Source: Caecitellus pseudoparvulus (lineage: Eukaryota > Bigyra: Bicosoecida). Taken from it: a stretch of 64,000 nucleotides of DNA. The stretch lies in contig CBFFRQ010000018.1 in the NCBI GenBank assembly GCA_965644315.1, positions 620,001 through 684,000 of the forward strand. The letters are read 5' to 3'. This document shows positions 1 to 10,344 of the stretch, in pieces; positions within the stretch are counted from its first letter, which is position 1; the number at the start of each line of letters is the position of its first letter. Position numbers and translations under genes: made by a program. The notes below the pieces were generated by a model. That model was not told the origin of the DNA. It was given only the letters and a program-made list of their open reading frames with translations, and searched no databases.

Positions 1-1077
1 CTCGAAGTGTACCCACGCGCCCCTCTGCCTTGTGCACCTCATCGGTGGAGGCGCCCGCCGTGCCGGGGGCGGGGGCCGCTGCCCCCTCGCCTGCCGCTGC
101 CACGGGCTGGGCATCCCGCGAGAGGCACGCAGCCTCGATGGCGCCCTGCACCTCCAGTGCCCCGGCCAGCAGCGGGAGGGGGGGAATGATGCCCGCAAAC
201 AGCGCAGCGAAGCCTGTTGCAAAGGCGGTGGGGGGCAGGCTCGGCAGCAGCCCTGCGTGCGCTGCAAAAGCGGTCACGTGGCACTGCGCTGCCAGGGCAG
301 CCTGGGACGCTGCGCTCACAGCGGCGGCATCCACACTGCCCAGTGCCCCCGCGACAGCAGCTTGGACATCCTCCGCCCCTGCCAACTTGGATGCCAGGCT
401 GGCGTTGTCCTCTGACAGCACGTGCAGGAACTTAGCGGCAGCGAGTGTAAGCAAGGCAGGGACGCCAGGGGAAGTGGCCGAGGCCAGGGCGCAGGCAAGC
501 AGCGGGCCCAAGGCAGCATCGTTTGTGATGCGCTGCACGACGACGTCAGATGCCTCACACAGAGTGCTGAGCAGTTCCAAGCCATGCTCCAGCACAGCAG
601 CCTGCTCCGGAGTCGTGCTGGCAGACGGAGTGGAGGAGCACAGCACGCCGACGACAGGCGGGACTGCATCCGCCCGAAGAACGGCCTCCACAGCGTCGTC
701 GTGTTCCACAAGTAACAAGTTGCGAAGTGCCCCCAGGGCAGGGGCTGCCACATCCGGACTGTCGGCAACTCGAGCCAGGAGCTTGCTTGCCACGCCAGCC
801 TTCAGCAGAGCGTCCGCATTGGCATGGCCAGCTTCTTCATCACCCAGCACAGCCGCAATCGAAGCACATGCTTCGGACCGGAAGCGGGCATCGGGGTGCT
901 CAAGCTGAGAGGGGGGCAGTGGCAAGGGTGCGCCTGGAACATGGCGTTTCGAGCGCGTTTCACACTCACATGCTTCAAAATGTGCAGCTGCTGACCGCCC
1001 CCGGCGGCCTTGCCCCCACTCTTCCCACCATTTCGCCGTCCCCCTTTTCCCCTTCTAGACTTTGTCGACTTGCCCAT
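1..1077 (-). CDS. HEATR3: HEATR3/Syo1-like ribosomal-protein nuclear import adaptor (5' part, cut by window edge)
   Basis: In the family this protein is a dedicated import adaptor that escorts uL18 (and uL5) with 5S rRNA into the nucleus for 60S assembly. Exon 1 (970-1077) starts at the ATG at 1077 and encodes a short, very basic start 'MGKSTKSRRGKGGRR', as the family has. A 65-bp intron (905-969, GTGAGT...CAG, phase 0) leads to exon 2 (904 to the edge). Exon 2 reads 'LEHPDARFRSEACASIAA', then 'AAPALGALRNLLLVEHDD', matching the first ARM/HEAT repeats of HEATR3 in order and spacing. The frame stays open to base 1, so the C-terminal half lies outside. A long open frame on the other strand over this exon is a shadow. 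Family assignment is by recalled similarity; exon structure is seen directly. Confidence 0.82.
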
Positions 1078-1369
1078 GGCGATCACACACCAGGCACCAG
1101 TTCCCGCCCAAAAGCCGCACCGGGTGGTTTGCAGGCAGCAGCTGCCGCTGAGCCCTGCGGGCGGCGCGGAGCGTAAGGTCGGTTGCAGACCTGGCACTGC
1201 ACTTCCACTCTATCAGCCTGGTTGTTTATGATTGGATTCGTTGTGCGTTTTTTCACCCTCGGCCCCTTGGCAAGGCCCAAGGCATTTTTTAGTTGGCTCC
1301 GAGGCACCACAGATCGCACATGTTCATTGCGGTGCATTGCTGGAAAGCGCCTGCCACTTCACGGCCCAG

Positions 1370-2853
1370 CTACATGACCAACGCGTTTTGATGGTCACAT
1401 GCTGCCCCAAAGTACCCGGCGAAGCACTTGCAGATCCCGCTGGCCTTGTCGCATGCTCCACGTCCGCTACACTCGAGCTCTTCCGTGTTCCCGACCTGCT
1501 CATAGGGCTCGCCATTGTCATCCACTGCGGTAACGTATGCAACACTTCCTGGTACAGCAGACTCCCCTGTCATTTCAATGAGCTCTTGCGACCCTGGCAG
1601 GCCGACGAAGGTGATGTGGTAGCGGTGAGCTGCAGCCATCGTCTCCTCATCTGCTGTGTACACTCCCGCAATGATCTTGCCAGTGGCCCGCACTTCGACA
1701 CGGTTCAATGTGTCCTCAGGGAAGTCGTTGCGGAGGGCGTACATCAACTGCCCTGCGATGGTGTCGGAGCCGGGCAGGGTTGTCGCCGCCTCTGCCTCCA
1801 CGACGAGGCCCGCGGCGTTGTCAACTGTGTTCAATGGTAGTGTGAGTGTCTGCTTGCGGCCTTTCCAGTCCTTAAAGGCAAATGTCAGATCATGCGCCCC
1901 CTCGGGTTTCAACTCGAACTGCTGCACTGTGTTGTGGCAAGGGCGATCTCCGCAGTGGTTGCGCTGGTTCGTCAATGGGTCATCACCACGCGGACACTCC
2001 CGCTCCTGGCAGGCATACCCTGCAAACCCTGGATCACAAACACATGCCTGGTTCATGTCAGCATCCCACAGGTCGTACTCAAAGGGAGCTTCAACCCCTG
2101 TCATCTTGTTGCGGCCAAACTCAGACGACTGCCGGCGCCCTGTCAGCGCACCGGCTGCGATTTCGCGCAGCGTTCGGCATGCACCATGCCCTGAGCAGCC
2201 CCGTGGGCACGAGCCTGTGAAGTTCGCCCGGGAGGTGGAGTGTGGTCGCTTGCCCTGGCGCTGGTCAGAGCTTCGCAAGTGGCACCTGCAAGGTACGTAC
2301 GCCTCTGGCAAGCCGACCCTTCGAATCCTTGATCACACACGCAGAGTCCTGCCAGTTCATCACAAGTGCCAGCATCGGAGCAGACGGCGGGGAAGTGTGC
2401 TTCGTCATCCTGCTCCCCTTGAAAGGCTTCGTTCACTTTTTTGGCCCCAAGCCAGGTCAGCACAGAGGCGCTCTTATCATGCGCCACGCCATCATGGTTC
2501 AAGTCTCCGCGCGGCACGTCGCCCCATGAAGTACCTTGTGGGCATGCCCGCCGGCCACAGTCTGCGGGAGCCAGGCGGGGTCAGGAAGGTGTCTGGAGTG
2601 TGCATCTCGCTCTGTACGCGGCTCCCTGTGCGCACCATGGCCCATGAAGCCCACATCACAAGTGCACATGTCATACTCTCCGCACGTTCCATGCCCACTG
2701 CACCCAGCAGCTGTGAGAAAGCAGAGGTTCCGCCTTCGGTGCACGTGCTGAGGCAGGAAACGCCTGCCTGCCGAAACGCAGGAACTCACGGCACTCTGCC
2801 CATGCTTGCACAGCCCAAGACACCAACACGACAAGCCAAAAGGCACGAGCCAT
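1370..2853 (-). CDS. Secreted EGF-module protein, paralog A
   Basis: Predicted extracellular protein of 414 residues with no recognised enzyme domain. Four exons: 2853-2790, 2710-2636, 2561-2301, 2214-1370; all three introns are phase 1. Residues 1-20 are a signal peptide ('MARAFWLVVLVSWAVQAWA'). An EGF module follows at about 21-47 ('CPAGCSGHGTCGEYDMCTC'), then 'CPQG', a calcium-loop-like 'GDLNHDG' at 65-71, further EGF modules ('CSDAGTCDELAGLCVC', 'CPRGCSGHGACRTLRE'), a 'YDLWDADMNQACVC' module, a 'CPRGDDPLT' segment with a beta-rich stretch, and a last EGF 'CSGRGACDKASGICKC'. It lies in tandem with paralog B. The start is the ATG at 2853; an upstream in-frame TTG is not used. Role as a surface or matrix protein is inferred from architecture only. 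Confidence 0.8.
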
Positions 2854-3076
2854 ATTCAATGATCGGTTATACTATGCAGGGAGGGGAGCTCGCTTGGGGC
2901 TAGGTGGTCCTGCGCCCTGTGTGCGCTTGGAAACGAAGAGTGGGCCAGTGACTGCTTGCAAACTGAGGACAAGATAGAAATCCGTGAGGTTCCTCACCGC
3001 AGAGAACACTGGTTTGGGTATGCATTGGATTTTGATGAGCTTGCATGTGCGAATTCTGGCAGTTTGTGATCCGAGT

Positions 3077-4606
3077 TCAGCGCCTGCGCTTGCGGGCACG
3101 CTTGCGCTGGAGGCGCCGACGCTCCCGAGCAGCAGCGCTCTCTGCGCCAGCATCCCCTGCCCCCGCAGAGCTTGCGGCAGAGGCATCACCCGAGGATGAA
3201 GCTGCAGCCCCCGAACTTCCTGCGGCAGCTGCCTGTGCAGCAGCTTGGTGCCCACCGCTTGCTCCCTTCGCCAAAGCGCTTTGTGTGGAGCATGCTGGAC
3301 CTGTGTACCCAGTGAAGCATGAGCATTCCCCGCTTGCGTAGTGACAGACCCCGCGATTGGAGCACTCCACTCTTTCGTTGTTGCCATTACTGCTGTCAGG
3401 CTTGTCCAGCACCTTGATGAAGGAGTTTGTCCTGTATGTCGCCGCTGCTCCGGGAGTAGCATCTGCCAACGCCAGACGAAGCTGAGGAACGCTCCCGCTC
3501 GGAGTGCGAAAAGTGACGTCCAGCACGAAGTTCGTGTTTGGATCCACGCTGGAAGTGCAATCAGATCCACCCGGCGTCTCTGTGCATGTCACAGAGATGT
3601 CCGTCACAGCAGCATTGGGCAGGCCCAGCAGAGCTTGCTTGACGAAGGCTGTCAGCGAGGATGGCGTCGCGCCTTCGTCTGTGGGAGACCCAAGCGACAC
3701 ACTTCGCGACGCAGAGGTGTACTCCTCTCCATCCCAGTGGGTGTGGATGAGGGCAAAGGTTACCTTCGCTGAGGTTGCTGAGGCGGTGACCACATCTGCT
3801 CCCAAAAACTGCACAGTCTGTACGTCTTGCCTGCAATCGTCTCCGCCACAGGCATGCCGACCAGTCGTCACGGGGTCATCTCCTCGCGGACATTGTCGCA
3901 AAGAGCAGTCCACACCTACGAAACCTGCGTCGCACACACATGCTTGGCGCTGCTTGGCATCCCACAGCCTGTACTCGAAGCCTCGGGAGACGCCCGAGTG
4001 GAGCACTTTACCGTCCAAGCTGGCGGTGTCTCTCTTGTTGAGAGCGAACTGGGCGACCTCCGCGAGAGGTAAGCACACTCCGTTACCAGAGCACCCATTT
4101 GGACAAGCGGAGCGTTGGCATGCGTGCCCGGTGTACCCGTCGAAGCAGTTGCACTGGCCAGTGGCTCGGTCACACTGCCCTTTCCCAGAGCACTCTGTGT
4201 AGTAGTGTGCCTGCCCAGCTTGCACGTTGACAACGCCACCTGGCTTCGGCAAGTACTCCGACATTGGGAACGCAGAGGCTTGCTGAAAGGCTGTGGTGCC
4301 GGCCGTGGGGGACAGGTACCCGTCATGGTTCAGGTCTCCTGCCGGTGCATCTGCCCACGCAAGGCCTTGCGGACAGACGCGCTGCGAACAGTCGCCGCCG
4401 ATGTAGCCAGTGTAGCACTCGCACGCATCATTTGGCCCACAAACACCATGGTGTGAGCAGGAGTTTGCTGCGTGGGGGAGCGGCGAGGGGGGAGCGTGCT
4501 GCCTTCAGCGTTTTGTGCGTTTCGCTGAAGGTGGCTCCCACTCACGGCACTCTCCAAGCGCGGTGACTGCAGCTGCAGCGAAAACCACAATAGAAAGAGA
4601 CTTCAT
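3077..4606 (-). CDS. Secreted EGF-module protein, paralog B, with basic C-terminal tail
   Basis: 483-residue paralog of the neighbouring gene. Exon 1 is 4606-4546, the intron 4545-4468 (78 bp, phase 1, GTGAGT...CAG) and exon 2 4467-3077. Signal peptide 'MKSLSIVVFAAAVTALG', EGF 'CPNSCSHHGVCGPNDACEC', 'CPQGLAW', then 'GDLNHDG' at residues 63-69, EGF 'CSGKGQCDRATGQCNC', EGF 'CPNGCSGNGVCLPLAE', 'YRLWDAKQRQACVC', 'CPRGDDPVT' with a beta-rich domain, and a final EGF 'CSNRGVCHYASGECSC'. Unlike paralog A it ends in an Ala/Ser/Gly-rich stretch of about 60 residues and a strongly basic tail ('RRRLQRKRARKRRR'). Merging of exons 2-4 of paralog A into one exon here suggests intron loss. Divergently arranged with paralog C. 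Confidence 0.82.
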
Positions 4607-4991
4607 GCTGAACTAAGGATGTATTCAGCGTTAACCCTCGTGCCCCTTGTTAGGTGTGCTCGCTGCAGCTGGCACAGGCTTGTTTGGGTGCTCAGAATCT
4701 CTGAGGGTGACCCTCGTGTTTCCTGCTCTGCACCACACGAAAAGGCCCTCCTGCACGTGATTTTGTGCTGGAATCGGGACTCTTGTTTGTTTTGAAGTGA
4801 GGGTGTGCCTGCACATCGACGGTTGTGTGCTGTGGACCGTCATCGTTGGTGAGAGGGATATTCGGCGGCAGCCGGGGGGGGGGCTGCTCCCTGCTCTGCT
4901 TCGTGCGTTCGGAGCGTGACCTCAAAACTCCTGTGTGCGTCCTCCACTCATGCTTGGCTTACTGTGGCATGCAGTCAGCACTTTCGTCAAG
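4607..4991. promoter_or_regulatory. Divergent intergenic region between EGF paralogs B and C
   Basis: 385 bp separate the start codons of two divergently transcribed paralogs, so both promoters probably lie here. It holds a poly-G run near 4876. I see no clear TATA box or other named element, and no convincing small ORF. Confidence 0.4.
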
Positions 4992-6373
4992 ATGAGGTCT
5001 TTTTCCTTCATCGTTGCAGCGGCAGGGCTTGCTTGCGCGTTCAGCGCATGCCCTGGCCAATGCTCGGGGCACGGTACGGGTGAAACGCCACGCTCACGCG
5101 CTGAGCCACGCGGTGGGGCGGGGTACACAGAGAGCAAGTGCGCTCGTCGCCATGCACTTCACAGGGTATTGCACTCGGGATGACACCTGCGTTTGTTTTC
5201 GAAGCAGCGGGAAGCAGCCCTCAGACTCCTTTGCGTACTTTGGGCCTGACTGCAGCAAGAGTGAGAGCCGCCTTGCCTGAAGCAAAAGGCACGCCCACAC
5301 ACATGCCCTACTTTTTCACACCCCAGAGACGTGCCCCTCTGGGTTTGCTTGGGACCAACTCTCGGACGACAGCAGCAACGCGCCGGCCGTGGTCTTCTCA
5401 CCCGCCCAGCCGTCCTCCCAGGCCTTGCTGAATGTCACTGCCGACCCCCTTGGCAATGACTTGAAGCAAGATCTCATTGTCTCATTGAAAGTTCTCAAGG
5501 GAGGGGCGTCGGGGTACTTTCAGTACCAGCTGCTGGACGCCAAGCGCGGCGCGCGCTCGCTCGTGAGCAGCCCCGTCTCCATCGCACAGTACAACCACCA
5601 CTCCAAGCCATTCAGCATGACTTACAAGGGCAAGCAAACAGGCGTGCAGATGTTCTGGGACGAGCTCACATCTGGTGCCAGCATTGCCACTGATCTCAAC
5701 ACAGGGGACGAGTACACGTTCACGGTTCTCTATGGCAAGGGAAGCAACTTCAACGCCGGCGATGCCAACACCGCACACGCCCAGGCAGAGTGCTCTGGGC
5801 GGGGTTCTTGTGACTATGCACAGGGGGTGTGCAAGTGCCAGGCAGGCTTCACAGGCAACGCTTGCCAGCGCAGTGAGTCGCTCGAACACCACCGCACCCC
5901 TCGCACCTGTGTCTGCAAGGCGCTCGGTCCATGTTCGCAGAGGAATGCCCACACCAGTGCAGTGGCCACGGTGTGTGCCAGACTCTACAGCGTGTGATGG
6001 CGGACGTGAAAGATGCCCAGGTGGAGTATGTGGGCGCCTTCGACGCCCAAGCGGAGATGGCTTGTGTCTGTGACGCGGGCTTTCGTGGCCCAGCTTGCGA
6101 CCAGGTGGAGTGCCCCTCCCAAGCAGATCCCCTTGGAGGCTTCGGAGCTGATGGCAGCACCACTCCCGGGAGCTTCCCGTCCGGCCCCGCGATGGACTGT
6201 TCTGGGCGAGGCGTTTGTGACTACGCACTCGGGCAATGCGACTGCTTCAAAGGTGAGGTGTGCCCGCGCTGCATGGCTGTACCGGCTCTGTCCGAACGCG
6301 CTGCATCGCACGCTCCTTCCTGGATACAGGCTTTACCGGGGCAGCCTGCCAGAGACAAACAAACTTTATCTGA
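4992..6373 (+). CDS. Secreted EGF-module protein, paralog C
   Basis: 359-residue paralog on the plus strand. Exons 4992-5073, 5165-5260, 5327-5872, 5941-6252, 6330-6373; all four introns are phase 1 and 66-91 bp. Signal peptide 'MRSFSFIVAAAGLACAFSA', EGF 'CPGQCSGHGYCTRDDTCVC', 'CSKKTCPSGFAW', a beta-rich domain (about 80-230), EGF 'CSGRGSCDYAQGVCKC', EGF 'CPHQCSGHGVCQTLQR', 'FDAQAEMACVC', 'CPSQADPLGGF', and a last EGF 'CSGRGVCDYALGQCDC' ending 'TGAACQRQTNFI'. The 'GDLNHDG' loop of paralogs A and B is absent, and the 'CPRGDDP' segment is degenerate. Exon sums give an intact frame. Function is inferred as extracellular only. Confidence 0.78.
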
Positions 6374-6610
6374 GTGGACCGAATTCATTGCACCTGCCAC
6401 GGAGCTGTCAGCGTGGCAAAGGAGCGACGCACTTGTGAGGTGCAGGGGGGCGCCGAGTGGCACCGATCTTGGTCTCTGCTGCGGCCTTGCCAAACATAAT
6501 TTTCTACATCTACCTGCGCCTCGGTCAACGATCACGCTGCTTGAACCCTTTGCCGGCTAGCAACGCCAAGCCAGTGTCCCAGCTGGTCTCTCGGCGAGTT
6601 CGCCCCAACA

Positions 6611-6853
6611 ATGTTCGTGTTCAACGTCGCCACCAAGAGCAAGGAGGTGAAGAGGGACGCAGCTCTGATCAAATCGGTTGCCGTGACGGCAGGGGCTATG
6701 TTTGCCTTCTTCACAGTCCTGCGCATCACGTACGTTTCCCCAGCTGGCTGCGGAACTTGACCCTGCGGGTAGTACGTTTGCACGCTCCTCGCACACACCT
6801 CCATGTTTGCACCGCACAGCCCGACTGTCCTCAAGCAATTCCGAGGGCAGTAA
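6611..6853 (+). CDS. TOM5: TOM5-like small subunit of the mitochondrial outer-membrane translocase
   Basis: A 50-residue tail-anchored protein easily missed because it is split by an intron. Exon 1 6611-6729, intron 6730-6819 (90 bp, GTACGT...CACAG, phase 2), exon 2 6820-6853. Residues 1-20 are charged ('ATKSKEVKRDAALIK'). Residues 21-38 form one membrane helix, followed by 'VLRITPTVLKQFRGQ'. Length and the C-terminal 'LLR-V/I-TP-x-x-LKK/Q' pattern match animal TOMM5 as I recall it. TOM5 stabilises the TOM40 channel complex. The stop lies 7 bp before the start codon of the DHX33-like gene downstream. Without the intron the frame ends at 6760 with a less family-like tail. Confidence 0.72.
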
Positions 6854-6860
6854 ATTCGCC

Positions 6861-9398
6861 ATGCCCATGCACCATGGTGCATCTCAGGGCGGCCAGCCGC
6901 TGGCGCCCTCTGGGAAGAGTGGGAGGAACAGGCAGGTGGTGGTGGGAGGAAGGAAGCGAAGGGCTCCTGAAGGAGGAAAGGCGCAGGGGGGGCGCGTGTC
7001 GGCCGCACTGCAGGCACACCGTGCCGCGCTCCCAGTGGCTGCGTTCGAGCGCAAGATAGTGGAGGCAGTGCAGTCTCACGCAGCGGTCATTGTGGTAGGT
7101 GAAACTGGGTCTGGGAAGACGACTCAAGTGCCTCAGTTCTTGCTGCAAGGGCTGACGTGCACGTCACGGGCTCCTCGACTTGTCGTGACACAGCCACGCC
7201 GGGTTGCAGCAATCACTGTCGCTGAGCGTGTCGCCGCTGAAATGGGAGCTGAAGTTCCGGCACCACGTGGGGAGGACGAGCCGTCCCAACTCGACGGGGG
7301 GCGCGCCAGCTACCCCGTCGGATACCGGGTTCGTTTCGCAGATGCCACTCGGAGGGACACAAGGTGTGTCTTTGCGACAGATGGCATGCTGCTGCGCGAG
7401 GCGCAGGTGAGCCCTTCGCTGCCAGCCTACGATGTCGTGTTGCTGGACGAGGCGCACGAGCGCGGACTGAACACCGACGTACTCTTTGCCGTGATCAAGC
7501 GCGCTATGGCCGCGCGAGCGCACACGAAGTCCCCCTTGCGCGTAGTGGTCATGTCCGCCACCTTGGACGTTGCAAAGTTTGCAGAGTATTTCGGTGCCCA
7601 CAGCATCACTGTGCCTGGCAGGCAGCACCCAGTGGCAACACATTACCTTGCCGCTCCAGTCGCCGAGCCGGTGGATGCCGCAGTGTCTGCTGTGCTGCAG
7701 TTGCACATTGATGCTGCAACACAGGCAATGCGAGGAATGGTGGCCAAGGCCTGGGGGCGTGATGGCCACGATGGAGCCCATGCAGTCCCTCTGCCACCTT
7801 GCGAAGAGCTAGGGGAGCTGGGGGACGTGCTTGTATTCCTTGCTGGCCGCGATGACATCGAAACGTCCCACCGACTGCTTGAGGACCGGTGGGCGAGCTT
7901 GGAGGCTGCGTGGGTGTCGGCAGTCCGCGGCGCCCTTGCGGAGGGTGGCGCGGCCAGCCACCTCTCCCAAGCTCACGGTGATGCCGTGCACAGCCTTGCC
8001 AGCGCATTGCCCAGGCTGCACATTGTGCAGCTGTACGCGGCACTGAGCCCTGCCAAGCAGCGTGCGGCTTTTGCCCCGGCGCCCCCTGGGCACCGCAAGG
8101 TGATTCTCTCCACCAACATCGCCGAGACGTCCATCACCATTCCAGGCATTCGGACTGTCATTGACACTGGCTACGTCAAGGTGCGCACGCACCGCCCAGG
8201 TGCTGTGGCAGACACCTTGCTGCCCGAGCCGGTCTCTCAAGCGCAAGCAGCACAGCGCAAAGGGCGGGCTGGTCGGGAGGCGCCTGGGCAGGTGTACCGG
8301 CTGTTCACCGAGCGTGCTTACGACTCCATGCAGGCACAGCCCATTCCTGAAGTGCTGCGGGTGGACCTTGCCTCCACTGCCCTCAGCCTGGGCTGCATGG
8401 GTGAGACAGCGGTGTCGCTGGCGCGGTTTCCGTGGCTCGACGCGCCGTCCCGGGAAGGCTTGCGAGGCGCGTTGTGCACGTTGGTTCAACTGCGAGCCAT
8501 GGCCAGCAGTGTGCACGATGGCGGTTCTCAGGATGGCCAAGTCACACCTGTTGGGCGCGCCATGGGGGCCATGCCGCTCCCACCCATCCTTGCAGCACTT
8601 GTTCTGCAAGCGGGCAGGCTGTCCTGTGCAGTTGAGGCAATTACCCTAGCTGCGCTGCTGTCGTTGGATGGCCCACTGTGGAGTGCTTTGCCTGAAGCGG
8701 CGGCCAGCGACGCCGCGGTCGTCGCTTCCAAGCGCAAGCGAAAGAAGTTCCACTCGAGCGAGGGTGACCACGTCACGATGCTGAACGCCTGGGCTGGGTT
8801 TGAACGCATGGTGTGGGAAGTTGCAAGCGCACCCCCCTCTGTCCCGACTGGCGACCTTGCCTTGCCCCAGCTGTCTGCCTCACAGTGGAAGTTGGTTCGA
8901 GAGTGGTGTGCAGCGCACAGTCTCCAACTTCGTTCCCTTCGCCGAGCTGCAGACATCCGGCAGCAGTTGGCAGCATTGGCTCTCAAGCAAGACCTACTTG
9001 GTGGTGCTGAAGCAGGGTTGCCTTTCCAGCCGGCATGGGCCAGTGCCATCGCTGGCCGTTCGCTGTACTCAGACAGTGAAGTGTTGCGACGTGCTCTGGT
9101 CGCGTCCGGTTTCATGCAGGTTGCCTTCCTTGCCCCGGGGGCTGCCCAAGCAGGCTCCAAGCGCACCCGACCTCAGTATGTCACTGCTGTCGGGCGAAAG
9201 GACGCGTGGATACACCCGTCCAGCGTGCTATTCGGGGCACAGCCACATCCTCCTGCGGTTCTGTACAGTGAACTGGTCTTCACACGCAAGACGTTCATGC
9301 GCGTGGTGAGCGCCATCGAGCCGGCTTGGCTGCCAACAGAAGCAGGTCATGCCTTCCGCATGAAAGGAGCAGGGGGTGTTGCCAACGCAATGCATTGA
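6861..9398 (+). CDS. DHX33: DEAH-box RNA helicase, DHX33-like
   Basis: Intronless, 845 residues. Helicase motifs in order: I 'GETGSGKTTQVPQ', Ia 'VTQPRRVAA', II 'LLDEAHERGLNTDVLF', III 'VMSATLD', 'FLAGRDDIE', 'STNIAETSITIPGIRTVID', VI 'QRKGRAGREAPGQVYRLF'. The ratchet/OB region has 'KKFHSSEGDHVTMLNAW' and 'IHPSSVLFGAQP', both close to the DHX33 version, which acts in rRNA transcription and ribosome biogenesis. Length is near the DHX33 norm (about 700) plus a basic low-complexity N-terminus. ATG 6861 is chosen because upstream in-frame sequence overlaps TOM5. An alternative Met lies at 6867. DHX8/15-type is the other possibility. Confidence 0.88.
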   Translation: MPMHHGASQGGQPLAPSGKSGRNRQVVVGGRKRRAPEGGKAQGGRVSAALQAHRAALPVAAFERKIVEAVQSHAAVIVVGETGSGKTTQVPQFLLQGLTCTSRAPRLVVTQPRRVAAITVAERVAAEMGAEVPAPRGEDEPSQLDGGRASYPVGYRVRFADATRRDTRCVFATDGMLLREAQVSPSLPAYDVVLLDEAHERGLNTDVLFAVIKRAMAARAHTKSPLRVVVMSATLDVAKFAEYFGAHSITVPGRQHPVATHYLAAPVAEPVDAAVSAVLQLHIDAATQAMRGMVAKAWGRDGHDGAHAVPLPPCEELGELGDVLVFLAGRDDIETSHRLLEDRWASLEAAWVSAVRGALAEGGAASHLSQAHGDAVHSLASALPRLHIVQLYAALSPAKQRAAFAPAPPGHRKVILSTNIAETSITIPGIRTVIDTGYVKVRTHRPGAVADTLLPEPVSQAQAAQRKGRAGREAPGQVYRLFTERAYDSMQAQPIPEVLRVDLASTALSLGCMGETAVSLARFPWLDAPSREGLRGALCTLVQLRAMASSVHDGGSQDGQVTPVGRAMGAMPLPPILAALVLQAGRLSCAVEAITLAALLSLDGPLWSALPEAAASDAAVVASKRKRKKFHSSEGDHVTMLNAWAGFERMVWEVASAPPSVPTGDLALPQLSASQWKLVREWCAAHSLQLRSLRRAADIRQQLAALALKQDLLGGAEAGLPFQPAWASAIAGRSLYSDSEVLRRALVASGFMQVAFLAPGAAQAGSKRTRPQYVTAVGRKDAWIHPSSVLFGAQPHPPAVLYSELVFTRKTFMRVVSAIEPAWLPTEAGHAFRMKGAGGVANAMH

Positions 9399-9471
9399 GG
9401 CAGCTGGACCCCCCGGCATGGTACATGGACCACAGGGCGAGAGTCAAGCTGCGACCGCTGGAGTCGGGAAC

Positions 9472-10089
9472 TCATCGGTAGCGGCGCAGGGAGAGGGTGT
9501 TGCGGCGCTTCCAGTTGGCACGGGTGGAGGAGCCAATGAGCTTGTTGGCGCGGTGGCCCTTCTTGCGCAGGCCGCGGCTGGACTTGCCGGCGGAAGTCAG
9601 GCCGCGCAGCTCACGGTGCTTCTGGACGGGGTTGCAGATCCAGTTGATGCGGGGGTCGTTCTGGATGGCAGCGTGCTGGGGGTCCACCAGGATGACCTCG
9701 AAGTACTTGTAGGTGGAGTCCTGGTTGATCCAGTAAGAGTTCAGCACACGCAGGTTGCTGCAGCGGCGGCCCACACGCTCCTCAGCGACGGATCGCAGGT
9801 TGCGCTGGAACTTCAGCTGGTTGATACCGTGGTGCTTGGGCTTACCGTACACAATGCCCTTGGGGTTGGGGCGCTTGCGTCCACCACGGCGCACGGCCAC
9901 GCGGTACACGGAGTAGCCCTGCTTGGCCTTGTAGCCGAGGCTGCGTGCCTTCTGGGGGCGGGTGGGGTTGTTCACTCGCACCATGTTGGGGAGCTGGCGG
10001 TACTCCCATGCGCGCACGCGCAGCAGGAAGCGGAGCACATCGCTCTGCTTCTTGCGCCAGACCTCCTGCATGTAAGAGTAGGCACCCAT
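9472..10089 (-). CDS. RPL15: 60S ribosomal protein eL15
   Basis: Single exon, 205 residues, the usual length of eL15. It starts '[18 protein letters not shown]' and includes '[16 protein letters not shown]', '[18 protein letters not shown]', '[13 protein letters not shown]' and a basic end '[11 protein letters not shown]', all diagnostic for this large-subunit core protein that binds 28S rRNA. Convergent with the DHX33-like gene (73 bp between stops). Upstream (10090-10344) I see only leader sequence; a 5'-UTR intron is possible there. Confidence 0.97.
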   Translation of the reverse strand: MGAYSYMQEVWRKKQSDVLRFLLRVRAWEYRQLPNMVRVNNPTRPQKARSLGYKAKQGYSVYRVAVRRGGRKRPNPKGIVYGKPKHHGINQLKFQRNLRSVAEERVGRRCSNLRVLNSYWINQDSTYKYFEVILVDPQHAAIQNDPRINWICNPVQKHRELRGLTSAGKSSRGLRKKGHRANKLIGSSTRANWKRRNTLSLRRYR

Positions 10090-10344
10090 GTTTGATGCTG
10101 CGGAGGGGGAGGCAGGGAGTGGTGAGGAGCGGAATTTGGAGGGCGCGAGAGCCTCCGGTCTGTTGTGGCGCCCCAGCACGTACCTGTGATGGAAGGCGAT
10201 CCCCAAACACAAAAATCGACACTTTCCGTTGACTGGTTGGCATGTAAAGTGGTGACGAGGCGTACTGAGCCTGTTCTCTATGTTGCGGATGGAAGCCCCC
10301 GAAAATGAGGTGCGGGAATGATGCTATAGTGAATTCAAGTGCAT

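Noticed and set aside
30-908. 292-codon plus-strand open frame
   Set aside because: Antisense shadow of the HEATR3 exon, which has clear family similarity and a matching splice junction.
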